Part shown: piece by piece, positions 54,591 through 62,898 of the stretch | Numbering within the stretch: position 1 is the stretch's first letter | Layout: each line of letters opens with the position of its first letter | Source of the DNA: Pyrinomonadaceae bacterium | GTDB lineage: Bacteria; Acidobacteriota; Blastocatellia; Pyrinomonadales; Pyrinomonadaceae | DNA length: 64,000 nt | Assembly (NCBI GenBank): GCA_019694395.1 | Contig: JAIBCC010000002.1 | Location: 124,330 to 188,329, forward strand | Reading direction: 5' to 3' | Translations under genes and position numbers: made by a program | The notes under the pieces: generated by a model | Database searches by the model: none | Told to the model about the DNA's origin: nothing | The model's input: the letters and a program-made list of their open reading frames with translations, nothing else

Positions 54591-54661
54591 ACTCTGATTC
54601 TTACAGTTTGATTGAGGCAAAAGTAGGATTTTTGTCACAAGGAAATGTGATGAGCATCACA
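54591..54661 (-). promoter_or_regulatory. Promoter with CRP-type operator for the sensor-domain gene
   Basis: The operator 54646-54661 is a perfect TGTGA-N6-TCACA. A possible minus-strand -10 (TAAGAA, 54598-54603, with upstream TG) places the operator centre about 62 bp before transcription start, the same spacing as at the MtrA-like operon. Confidence 0.6.
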
Positions 54662-54876
54662 AAATGCAGGTATTTTTTCAATAATTGTGATTTTTTTTGA
54701 AAAACTGAGGTTGGCTTTGATATTGAGTTTTGTATTAAGGGTAAACTTTGGGTGGGATAGTTAAATCACCGCTCTGCCATTGAGTTTAACAGAGAATATT
54801 TTGTAAGAAAGTTGTTCGGGAGTTCTATAAACTCCCTAAACAATTTGAAATTTGTTAATTACCTCTGAAATTTTAT

Positions 54877-55593
54877 TTAATTCCAGACATAATTTTCTAA
54901 TGTCCGTTTGTCGTGAATAATCAGATCAGAACCTTTCAAACTTATTAAATTTCTACTCTTAAAATCTTTCAATAAGCGGGTTACGGTCTCACGGGAAGTT
55001 CCGATCATTTGAGCGATTTCTTCATGTGTGTATGAAATCTTTAAATGAACTTTTTCCTGTCCGTTACAAACTTCCTTGCACCAGCCTAAAAAAAGCGACG
55101 CTAATCTATCAGCTACAGAATTTGATAACCCTAGCGAACAAATTTGAAAATATGCCGTTTGATAGTTATTGCCAAGTTGTTTAATGGCACTCAAACCGGC
55201 TTCCGGATTGTTCTTGATAAATTCAAAAAAATCCTGATTTTTCACAAAATTCACCTGACAAGGTTCTAATACTTCAGCAGTTGCCAAATGAACGGAATTT
55301 GAAATTGCAGAGCTTAACCCAAGGATTTCGCCGGGTTCAGCAATATGTAAGATTATTACTTTACCGTCTTTGGAACAGGTTGAAAGTTTTACTCTTCCCT
55401 GACAAAGAATATAAACTCCATTGGAATTTTGCCCCTGCATATATAAGGTGGAACCTTTCGGATAGGCATTTGTAATTTTAAATGATTCAAAGGTCTTTAA
55501 ATTATCCTCCTTTAAATTACAAAAGAAATTTTTTCCCCTAAACTTACAATCCGAACATTTATTTTGGATATTAAACCGATTTAGAACTTGCAT
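54877..55593 (-). CDS. Crp/Fnr-family regulator with FNR-type cysteines and CRP-type recognition helix
   Basis: 238 residues. Cys13-x2-Cys16-x8-Cys25 near the N-terminus and Cys112 (EPCQVNF) stand where FNR carries its 4Fe-4S ligands, so oxygen or NO sensing is likely. The sensor beta-roll (GSTLYMQGQNSNGVYILCQG) leads to a dimer helix and a helix-turn-helix whose recognition helix is SRETVTR (200-206). That matches CRP (RETVGR), which reads TGTGA, not FNR (TTGAT). The four TGTGA-N6-TCACA sites in this locus are therefore its likely targets. An AGGT lies before the ATG, and one GGGG/CCCC palindrome lies about 140 bp upstream. Confidence 0.9.
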   Translation of the reverse strand: MQVLNRFNIQNKCSDCKFRGKNFFCNLKEDNLKTFESFKITNAYPKGSTLYMQGQNSNGVYILCQGRVKLSTCSKDGKVIILHIAEPGEILGLSSAISNSVHLATAEVLEPCQVNFVKNQDFFEFIKNNPEAGLSAIKQLGNNYQTAYFQICSLGLSNSVADRLASLFLGWCKEVCNGQEKVHLKISYTHEEIAQMIGTSRETVTRLLKDFKSRNLISLKGSDLIIHDKRTLENYVWN

Positions 55594-55601
55594 AATTACC
55601 T

Positions 55602-55646
55602 ATTTACTTAAAATTTATAGCAAATTTACTTAAAACCAATTAACCT
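55602..55646. repeat. Tandem AT-rich repeats in front of the Crp/Fnr gene
   Basis: ATTTACTTAAAA occurs at 55602-55613 and again at 55624-55635, and TTATAGCA at 55615-55622 and 55638-55645. They lie within 55 bp of the regulator start and could be iterated binding sites or chance in AT-rich DNA. Confidence 0.35.
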
Positions 55647-55734
55647 TATAGCAAAAGATATGCCTTTCACTTTTTTCACAAAATAAAGGGTTTGCGGGTC
55701 GTTTAATTTTCCATTTGTGTAAAGTTTCTCTAAT

Positions 55735-55756
55735 AACTGGGGGAAATTCCCCAGTT
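55735..55756. promoter_or_regulatory. 22-bp GGGG/CCCC palindrome, copy 3
   Basis: AACTGGGG, GAAATT, CCCCAGTT: 8-bp arms with full symmetry, 142 bp upstream of the Crp/Fnr gene. It is the third copy of the motif found at 39334-39355 and 45384-45405. Confidence 0.6.
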
Positions 55757-55769
55757 TTTCCGCAATTCA

Positions 55770-55912
55770 AAAATTTTCCGCAAAAAAATAGTTTGTAAAA
55801 GATAGTTATCAAATCATAAAAATTTCTTTTACAAAAAAAATGAAAAATAAAGTTAGAGTAGCGGGCGGGCAAGGTTTTTGGGGCGATTTATTGACTGCTC
55901 GGGTGCAGCAGG
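55770..55912 (+). repeat. Left copy of 143-bp direct repeat
   Basis: It aligns without gaps to 58388-58530, with most mismatches in the first third and near identity from 55806 to 55901. The right copy contains the promoter region, start codon and first ~24 codons of the AtuA-like gene. The pair brackets the VWFA gene. Confidence 0.88.
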
Positions 55913-55941
55913 CAGGTAAGAAACTGCATCCCGATTTTTAA
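55840..55941 (+). pseudogene. Truncated duplicate of the AtuA-like gene start
   Basis: ATG 55840 opens a 33-codon frame whose first 20 residues ([20 protein letters not shown]) are identical to the start of the gene at 58458. It then departs (RVQQAGKKLHPDF) and stops. It is a by-product of the 143-bp duplication and should not be functional. Confidence 0.85.
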
Positions 55942-56049
55942 GATTTGAGGGTTAAAAATCGAAATCAAAAATAACAAATAACAAAAAAATCTATTTAATT
56001 GGCAAAAATTTATTGTTAGGGACAGAAAAATAAACTTCAAATCCAAAAC

Positions 56050-58218
56050 TTATCTGATTTCAAAACTAACCATCTGCTCTAAACTGGAATTGATATTTTT
56101 ATCTTGAATAGTAAGCTTAATTTCATATTGACCGGATGGAAATGAATTTAATGGCAATTCAGCTGCATAGTATAGTCTTTCCAAATCTTGCCCCTCTAAT
56201 GAAAGCTGCCGAGGTTGACCATCCAAGATCAATTTACCCTTTCGGAATAATTGGGTTTGAACTGTAATGTCCGGCAAATTATTTTTTCCAAGTTTGGTGT
56301 TGTAGATAAAAATTACATAGCGCAAATTTGAAGATCTTTGGAAAATGCGATTAACGCTGATTTCGGATGAACTTAAGGATGAATCATTAGGATAATTTAC
56401 CGATTTTTGAAAATTGTCTTTTGAGTTTTCGCTTAATAACAGACTACTGAGTGCGAGTTTATGCTTAGTTAAATCAGGAATGTTTATCCATTGAACTGCA
56501 TTTCCGAGTTTTCCACTTTTAACATCACGGGTGGCTATTCTGATTTGATATAATCCCGGTTTCAGAATCGTTTGGAGATTGTAAAACAAATCAGGTTTTT
56601 CCGATTTGTTTTTAGAACTAACGGTTATTCGATCTTTAAAATATCCTTCTTTTTTTCCATCTGAATTGTATAATGAGCCCAAAAAGTCAACCTTTGCCGA
56701 GTTTTCTTCGGCATCTTTGGTAAATTCAAGGAATTCATTTTTTATTTGGATTGCTGCTTTTACGACTCCGCCCTCGTTTGGCAGATCAAGATAATTGAGA
56801 ACCATCGAAGTCGGCAAATCATTTTGTAAAAATTGTGAGTTTAAGGCATTTCTTAACTGGGTTTCCTCTGACAACTGTGAAGGGGCTGACTCAGTTTCCG
56901 CATCTTTTTTTAATCCCTTTTCAGCTACTTCCCCCAAATAACCATTTTGCAGACGAACTTTTAGGTCGGGATGACCTTTAACAAAAACTTCGACTTTTTT
57001 CAGTTTTTCTTTACTTATAATCTCAATATCAGGTTCCCAGGCAAGTAGGTAATAACCAGAGGCTTCAACTAAAGCTTTTCCCACCTCAGTTTTAAGGTCA
57101 TTTGAATTGGTGATAAACCGCCCTCCGGTAGTATCAGCAATGGTGCTGAGCCCGTCTTGGACTTCAAATCTTTCACCCGACTGAATCCGATAACCTGTTT
57201 GCCCGCCGGCGTTTGCTGCGGTCGTTCCTTCGGGCAATCCGGCTTCTAAGCCTTTTACATCAAATGAATAAACAACTGTATTTGTTCGAGCGGCAGCATC
57301 TGTAATTCGGTGCAAAAGATAAACACTATCGGAACTTACAGGATCAGTCAAAAAACCATCTGAGAGAAAAAATACGATCTTACGTCCCTCACGCTGAGCC
57401 GCACGACGAATAGCTTCGTCTAAAACTTTAAGAGTGTTTTCACTAAGGATTCTAGCCTGAACCAAAATCGAACTAGCCCTCGTTCTAACCTGAGCAACAT
57501 TGCTTTCATAATCAGAACCAGGGTATTCCTTTGCCATTAATTGAGCAAAAACATTTGTAACTTCCGGATCTCTTCTATCAATTAAGAGGGCTTCATAATC
57601 TGACATCGGTGGTATCAAACGGTCGGAACCCGAAAAATTTCGATTATAAATAAGTCGGTCAACCGCTTTTTTGAGAACTATTTTGTCGTTAGTAAATTGT
57701 TGTAAAAATCCGATCTTCCCACTAGTTGAAACAATTGCCAAGATGTCATTTAACTCAAAGTCATTATCAATAAATTTAAGAATTAAATCCCTGGTTCGTG
57801 CATGACTTTCAAACGACAAATGCAAATCATCAACCACGAAAATGATGGTTCTTCCCCTTCCATTATAAGTTAGTTGAGAAATATTTTGCTTGTTGTTTTT
57901 GTTTTGGCTTTTACTTTCCGCAATAATTTGATTCTCAATTACCGATTCAAAAAAAGAAAGAACAACAGGCTTTCCATCTACTTTCACCTCAAAATCGTCT
58001 TGTTTAAGATTTTGAACAAATTGCCCTTTTTTATCTAAAACTGTAACCCCTGTCTGAATCAGACTGGATTCAATTTTTAAAATCTCATTGTCATTGTTTC
58101 CCTCAGTGTTAATGGGCGTTGGGCTAGGGGTAGGAGTTTTATTTTGACTTAGTTGGATTTGTGGAAAACAAATAAAAATACTTAAAAACAAAATTACGAA
58201 AATAATACCTTTTTGCAT
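56050..58218 (-). CDS. Secreted von Willebrand factor A protein, acidobacterial VWFA-related type
   Basis: 722 residues. A signal peptide (1-22) and a short Pro/Thr linker (KTPTPSPTP) are followed by the domain typical of acidobacterial VWFA-related proteins: TGVTVLDKKGQFVQNLKQDD, then VDGKPVVLSFFES, then a VWA fold (TIIFVVDDLHLSFESH, with DxHxS replacing the usual DxSxS metal site, and IVFFLSDGFLTDPVS). The C-terminal 300 residues are beta-rich. Such proteins are abundant in Acidobacteriota and their function is not established. The gene is flanked by 143-bp direct repeats, so it probably arrived by insertion. Confidence 0.85.
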   Translation of the reverse strand: MQKGIIFVILFLSIFICFPQIQLSQNKTPTPSPTPINTEGNNDNEILKIESSLIQTGVTVLDKKGQFVQNLKQDDFEVKVDGKPVVLSFFESVIENQIIAESKSQNKNNKQNISQLTYNGRGRTIIFVVDDLHLSFESHARTRDLILKFIDNDFELNDILAIVSTSGKIGFLQQFTNDKIVLKKAVDRLIYNRNFSGSDRLIPPMSDYEALLIDRRDPEVTNVFAQLMAKEYPGSDYESNVAQVRTRASSILVQARILSENTLKVLDEAIRRAAQREGRKIVFFLSDGFLTDPVSSDSVYLLHRITDAAARTNTVVYSFDVKGLEAGLPEGTTAANAGGQTGYRIQSGERFEVQDGLSTIADTTGGRFITNSNDLKTEVGKALVEASGYYLLAWEPDIEIISKEKLKKVEVFVKGHPDLKVRLQNGYLGEVAEKGLKKDAETESAPSQLSEETQLRNALNSQFLQNDLPTSMVLNYLDLPNEGGVVKAAIQIKNEFLEFTKDAEENSAKVDFLGSLYNSDGKKEGYFKDRITVSSKNKSEKPDLFYNLQTILKPGLYQIRIATRDVKSGKLGNAVQWINIPDLTKHKLALSSLLLSENSKDNFQKSVNYPNDSSLSSSEISVNRIFQRSSNLRYVIFIYNTKLGKNNLPDITVQTQLFRKGKLILDGQPRQLSLEGQDLERLYYAAELPLNSFPSGQYEIKLTIQDKNINSSLEQMVSFEIR

Positions 58219-58387
58219 AAAAAAACAAAAAACTTAACTTTTTTATTGTGAAATTATACTACAAATTCTTTTTTATTAAACCCTTTCCCGCTTTTGAATT
58301 AAATTAGCAAAAGTTTCTGCTGAAATCTCAATTTGGGTTAAGTGTCTTCAAAAAAATTTAAAAGATATTGAGAATCAATCAAATTTG

Positions 58388-58530
58388 AAAATTTTCTGCA
58401 AAAATCGTAGTGTGTATTGTAAGTTATCAAATCATAAGAATTTCTTTTACGAACAAAATGAAAAATAAAGTTAGAGTAGCGGGCGGGCAAGGTTTTTGGG
58501 GCGATTTATTGACTGCTCCAGTGCAGCAGG
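58388..58530 (+). repeat. Right copy of 143-bp direct repeat (native AtuA-like start)
   Basis: Matches 55770-55912. It includes 70 bp upstream of the ATG at 58458 and the first 24 codons, which continue naturally into the full gene, so this is taken as the original copy. Confidence 0.88.
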
Positions 58531-59819
58531 TGCGTGGGGGACAGATTGATTATTTGATGTTGGACTATTTGGCAGAGGTCACAATGTCTATTTTGCAAAA
58601 ACAACGTGCCAGAAACCCCGAAGCAGGTTATGCCCGGGATTTTGTTGACTTGATGCGCGAAATTTTACCTGACATTGTTGAAAAAAATATCAAAGTTATG
58701 GCAAACGCAGGTGGAGTAAATGTTCGCGGTTGCGCCGAAGCTGTAAAAAAAGTAGCTCAGGAACTAGGTCTGAAGGTCAAAATCGGTATTATCGAAGGCG
58801 ATGATATAATGCCCAAATTAGATGATTGGATGGCGAACGGCGTTCAATTTATCAATATGGATACAGGTGAATCTCTGGAGGCAATTCGTGATAAAGTTCA
58901 ATCAGCCAATGTGTATATTGGGGCAAAACCGTTAGTTGAGGCTCTGGAACAAGGGGCACAAATTATTATCGGCGGCAGATTAACCGATACCGGATTAACT
59001 CTTGCGCCATTAGTTCACGAATTTGGCTGGGACTTTGAAGATTGGGATAAAATTTCTGCCGGAACGATTGCCGGGCATATTATCGAGTGCGGCGGACAGG
59101 TTTCAGGTGGAAATTGTCAGTATGATTGGCAAAATATTCCCGATTTAGCCAACCTCGGTTTTCCAATTATTGAAGCCTCACCTGATGGAACTTTCGTAGT
59201 TACCAAACACGAAAACACCGGCGGCAGAGTCAATATTCAATCGGTTAAAGAACAGCTTTTGTATGAAATGGGCGATCCGAAATCGTATATTACCCCGGAT
59301 GTTGTGGCGGATTTTACGACAATTAATTTAGCTGCTGACGGAGAAAATCGGGTTCAAGTTTTTGGAATCAAAGGTCATCCCAAGACTGAATTTTATAAGG
59401 TTTCAATTGCTTTTTCTTATGGATGGAAAGCAGTAGGAACTTTGGTTTACGCATATCCTGATGCCTACGAAAAAGCCAAAGCCGCTGACCAAATTTTACG
59501 AAAAAGGCTACAAAATCTTGGTTTGGAATTTGATTTGATTCATACTGAATTTGTAGGCGTAAATGCCACACACGGTCATTTGGCGGGTGAACCCGATAAA
59601 AACATTCCCGAAGTTCAATTACGTTTCGGCGTTCGGGGAAAAGACAAATCAGCGGTTGAAAGATTTACCAAGGAGCTTGCCCCTTTGATTTTGACCGGAC
59701 CGCCCGCCGTCACCGGATTCGCGGGAGGTCGCCCCAAGGTCGAAGAAATTATGGCTTATTTTCCGGCTTTGATTCCTAAAACTTTAATTGAAACTAAAGT
59801 TGAAATCATTGAATCCTGA
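58458..59819 (+). CDS. AtuA-like acyclic terpene utilisation family protein (DUF1446)
   Basis: 453 residues from the ATG 58458; an upstream in-frame ATG at 58410 lies in the promoter part of the repeat and gives an atypical N-terminus. Family features are [70 protein letters not shown] and the C-terminal [19 protein letters not shown]. In Pseudomonas AtuA belongs to the citronellol/geraniol pathway, but many homologues occur in acyl-CoA pathways without terpenes, and the reaction is not known. The neighbours do not clarify it. Confidence 0.88.
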   Translation: MKNKVRVAGGQGFWGDLLTAPVQQVRGGQIDYLMLDYLAEVTMSILQKQRARNPEAGYARDFVDLMREILPDIVEKNIKVMANAGGVNVRGCAEAVKKVAQELGLKVKIGIIEGDDIMPKLDDWMANGVQFINMDTGESLEAIRDKVQSANVYIGAKPLVEALEQGAQIIIGGRLTDTGLTLAPLVHEFGWDFEDWDKISAGTIAGHIIECGGQVSGGNCQYDWQNIPDLANLGFPIIEASPDGTFVVTKHENTGGRVNIQSVKEQLLYEMGDPKSYITPDVVADFTTINLAADGENRVQVFGIKGHPKTEFYKVSIAFSYGWKAVGTLVYAYPDAYEKAKAADQILRKRLQNLGLEFDLIHTEFVGVNATHGHLAGEPDKNIPEVQLRFGVRGKDKSAVERFTKELAPLILTGPPAVTGFAGGRPKVEEIMAYFPALIPKTLIETKVEIIES

Positions 59820-59831
59820 ATTGCCTTTTTA

Positions 59832-59876
59832 AAGGAAAAAGGGGTAACTCAATTGAAGTGAATTACACCTTTTTTT
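59832..59876 (+). terminator. Probable terminator after the AtuA-like gene
   Basis: AAAGG...GGGGTAA can pair, with one mismatch, with TTACACC, followed by a seven-T run. The loop is long, so it is weaker than the others in the window. Confidence 0.5.
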
Positions 59877-59900
59877 CTGAAATTGGAAAACATCAAAATA

Positions 59901-60302
59901 TTAGTTTGAAGGTTTTGTTTCAGGTGCGCGTTTTGCACTCCATTCGTCTTGTTGACCTGATTCACCAAAAGAAACAGTGCCTTTGATGGTGTCGCCTTCA
60001 ACTTTTCCCGTCATCCCGATTGACAAATCGTTTTCGTTATACCTGACAGTATAGACAAATTGAACATCATTACCCTTAATTGTTCCCTCAAGCGGAACAT
60101 CACCCGATGCGCGTTTGACAGTTCCGGTTAACTTTTCGCCATCAACTTTAAAAATAATTTTGAAGTGACGAACTCCACCCGGAGTATTCATTGACGCATC
60201 CCATTCTCCGGCAATGGTTTTTGTTTGTGCGTTTGCTTGGAATACGCCCACGAAAAATAATCCAAACGCTAAAATTGTCATTATCATTACTTTTTTGTTC
60301 AT
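59901..60302 (-). CDS. Small secreted beta-rich protein, unknown function
   Basis: 133 residues. A signal peptide (hydrophobic about 7-20, cut near ANAQT) is followed by a compact beta-rich domain of alternating strands: TIAGEWDASMNTPGGVRHFK, GEKLTGTVKRASGDVPLEG, KGNDVQFVYTV, MTGKVEGDTIKGTVSFG. The repeating G-x-hydrophobic-x-G pattern suggests a small lipocalin-like barrel. Proteins of this look are frequent secreted orphans in Acidobacteriota. Function unknown. Confidence 0.78.
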   Translation of the reverse strand: MNKKVMIMTILAFGLFFVGVFQANAQTKTIAGEWDASMNTPGGVRHFKIIFKVDGEKLTGTVKRASGDVPLEGTIKGNDVQFVYTVRYNENDLSIGMTGKVEGDTIKGTVSFGESGQQDEWSAKRAPETKPSN

Positions 60303-60427
60303 TTTTAACCTCTCTTTTTACGGCATAGTAATTTTAATTTGATTCTATACGGATACCAAAAATAAACAAGTCCGGAAAGGTTCCTAATCTTTGAATTTTA
60401 AAATTTTACGCTTATAATTTTTCCTTT

Positions 60428-62587
60428 ATGAGCCTGACCAAAGCTAAAGAAATATTAAAAACTCAATTCGGTTACGATGAATTTCGCCTTAACCAGCAAC
60501 AAATAATCGAAACCATTTTATCTCAAAAGGATTGTCTGGTTTTAATGCCCACGGGCGGGGGAAAATCTTTGTGTTATCAAATTCCCGCTTTAATTTCCGA
60601 TGGCTTGACGGTAGTTATTTCACCTTTAATTGCCCTAATGAAAGATCAGGTTGATTCATTGAAAAGTTATGGAATCGAAGCGGCTTTTTTGAATTCAACT
60701 CAGACTTCGCGTGAGCAAGTTGAGATTTTTCAGGATATTCGCAATGGCAAATTAAAACTGTTATATGTTGCTCCTGAAAGACTTTTACAATCGGGCGATC
60801 TATTTATTGAGTTTCTTAAAAGCGTCAAAGTTTCTCTTTTTGCAATAGATGAGGCGCACTGTATTTCAAGTTGGGGGCACGATTTTCGTCCTGAGTATTT
60901 ACAGCTTGCCAAATTAAAACGTAATTTCCCACGAATTCCAATTATTGCTTTGACAGCCACCGCCGACAAATTGGTTAGACAAGATATTGTTGAAAAATTG
61001 GAAATCAAAAATGCGGCTGTTTTTGTTTCGAGTTTTAATCGCCCAAACATTTTTTACTCGGTTGAACCAAAAAGAAATTCCTATTCACGTCTGTTGACTT
61101 ATCTTGAAAAACGACAAAATGACAGCGGAATTATTTATTGTCTGAGCCGGAAATCAGTTGAAAATTTGGCGGAAGATCTACGTTCCGAAGGTTTTAAAGC
61201 ATTGCCGTATCACGCCGGACTGGACAAAGAAACCCGCGATAAGAATCAGGATTTATTTTTGCAGGATGAAGTAAACATAATTGTTGCAACAATTGCTTTT
61301 GGAATGGGAATTGATAAATCAAATGTCCGTTATGTTGTCCATTGCGATTTACCGAAAAATATTGAGAGTTATTATCAGGAAACGGGGCGTGCCGGTCGGG
61401 ATGGTTTACAATCCGAAGCCCTACTTTTTTTCAGTTGGGGAGATGTGACTAAATTACGCGATTTCGCAACGGTCGAGGGAAATGCAAACCAAAGCGAAAT
61501 TATGCTCAAAAAACTTGAAACAATGGGCAATTTCGGCGAATTAAGAACCTGCCGCCGCCAGTTTTTACTGCAATATTTTGGCGAGGATTCTGATGGACAT
61601 TGCGGGAATTGCGACAACTGCAATACTGTTTTTGAACGCATTGATGGCACGATCATTGCCCAAAAAGCTTTGAGTGCAGTATATCGCACTAATCAAAAAT
61701 TTGGGGTTAATTATCTGATTGATTTTCTGCGGGGTTCTCAAGCAAAAACGATTCGGGAAGAACATAAACAATTGAAAACATTTGGGATTGGCGCGGATAT
61801 TTCCAAAGATGATTGGTTTGATTATTTCAAAGATTTGATCTCCCAAGGACTTTTGAAAAAAACCGAAGGGGATTATCCGACCATTGTTTTAACCGAAAAA
61901 AGCAACAAAGTTTTGCGCGGAGAAGAAAAAGTCGCGCTGATGGATTTGAAAGCTAAAGAGCCGAAAAAGTATTCCCTTGTGCGCGATGTTTCGCATCCAT
62001 ATTTTGCCGATTTGTTTGAAGAACTGAAAAAAGTGCGAACCGCTTTTGCCAAACGCGAAAATGTTCCGCCCTACATTATTTTTTCCGATGCTTCGTTGGT
62101 TGAAATGGCAACTTTTTTGCCCCACGATTTGACCGAAATGCAAAAAATTTCCGGTGTCGGTGAATCCAAATTAAACCGTTACGGACAAGAATTTTTGCAC
62201 CAAATTGTAAAATATTGTGTAGAGAACGATTTAGAATCTCGAATTGACTTCAAAATCCCGAAAAGAGAAAGGAAAAAAACTCGTCCGTCCAATCTCAACG
62301 GCACTTATACCGAATCTTTGCGACTGTTCAAGGCAGGGAAAAACATCAGTGAAATTGCCAAAATTCGTGAATTGACCAGAAATACTATCGAAAACCATCT
62401 TGCTAAATTTATTTCAACCGGTGAACTCAAACTCGAAGAAATAGTGCCAAAACATAAAATCGAACCGATTCGTCAGGCGATTTTGGAACTAAACGAAACA
62501 AATGCGTTATCCCCCATCAAGGAATTTTTAGGTGATAATTACAGCTATGGTGAAATTAAAGCGGTTTTAGCGACCTTTGAATTATGA
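60428..62587 (+). CDS. recQ: ATP-dependent DNA helicase RecQ
   Basis: 719 residues. The helicase core has the Q-motif-like FGYDEFRLNQQQ, Walker A TGGGKSLC (42-49), DEAH (141-144, in DEAHCISSWGHDFR), motif V ATIAFGMGID and motif VI QETGRAGRDG. The zinc-binding RQC part is CRRQFLLQYFG...CGNCDNC. A winged helix follows, then an HRDC domain (FSDASLVEMATFLP) and a C-terminal helix-turn-helix (ISEIAKIRELTRNTIENHLA). It unwinds DNA in recombination and replication-fork repair. The next small gene overlaps its stop by ATGA, so the two are coupled. Confidence 0.96.
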   Translation: MSLTKAKEILKTQFGYDEFRLNQQQIIETILSQKDCLVLMPTGGGKSLCYQIPALISDGLTVVISPLIALMKDQVDSLKSYGIEAAFLNSTQTSREQVEIFQDIRNGKLKLLYVAPERLLQSGDLFIEFLKSVKVSLFAIDEAHCISSWGHDFRPEYLQLAKLKRNFPRIPIIALTATADKLVRQDIVEKLEIKNAAVFVSSFNRPNIFYSVEPKRNSYSRLLTYLEKRQNDSGIIYCLSRKSVENLAEDLRSEGFKALPYHAGLDKETRDKNQDLFLQDEVNIIVATIAFGMGIDKSNVRYVVHCDLPKNIESYYQETGRAGRDGLQSEALLFFSWGDVTKLRDFATVEGNANQSEIMLKKLETMGNFGELRTCRRQFLLQYFGEDSDGHCGNCDNCNTVFERIDGTIIAQKALSAVYRTNQKFGVNYLIDFLRGSQAKTIREEHKQLKTFGIGADISKDDWFDYFKDLISQGLLKKTEGDYPTIVLTEKSNKVLRGEEKVALMDLKAKEPKKYSLVRDVSHPYFADLFEELKKVRTAFAKRENVPPYIIFSDASLVEMATFLPHDLTEMQKISGVGESKLNRYGQEFLHQIVKYCVENDLESRIDFKIPKRERKKTRPSNLNGTYTESLRLFKAGKNISEIAKIRELTRNTIENHLAKFISTGELKLEEIVPKHKIEPIRQAILELNETNALSPIKEFLGDNYSYGEIKAVLATFEL

Positions 62588-62898
62588 AAATTGTAGGAAG
62601 TATAATCGAAAATCAAAAAGTTCGTCCGTTTATCTTTGATGATGAAACTGAAAAAATAATTCTTGACGAATTTAGCTGGGACAGAGCCGTTCCGTTAGAT
62701 TTTTTTGATGAAATGGATTTGCGGCAAAGAATTCGAGAAGTTATTTCCTTTGACGAAAATGAAATTAGAATTGGTGAGTATTTTTGCAGCTCTTGTCAAA
62801 AATGGCGCAAGGCAACCAGTCAGGAATGGAGCTATGGAATGTGCCTAAGCTGTTCTTTAGACAGGGATTCAGACTTTTCCGATTCAATTTACGATTAA
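62584..62898 (+). CDS. Small zinc-ribbon-like protein coupled to recQ
   Basis: 104 residues, starting within the recQ stop (ATGA overlap). The N-terminal 65 residues are acidic with FDDETEKIILDEFSWDRAV. The C-terminal part carries two CxxC pairs, EYFCSSCQKW and MCLSCSLD, which could bind one zinc. No family recognised. Translational coupling suggests a function connected to RecQ or simply shared expression. It is convergent with the next gene and overlaps it by four bases. Confidence 0.7.
   Translation: MKIVGSIIENQKVRPFIFDDETEKIILDEFSWDRAVPLDFFDEMDLRQRIREVISFDENEIRIGEYFCSSCQKWRKATSQEWSYGMCLSCSLDRDSDFSDSIYD

Noticed and set aside
56000..58460. Composite transposon as the cause of the 143-bp repeats
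   Set aside because: No transposase gene or terminal inverted repeats are visible; the repeats are host gene-start DNA.
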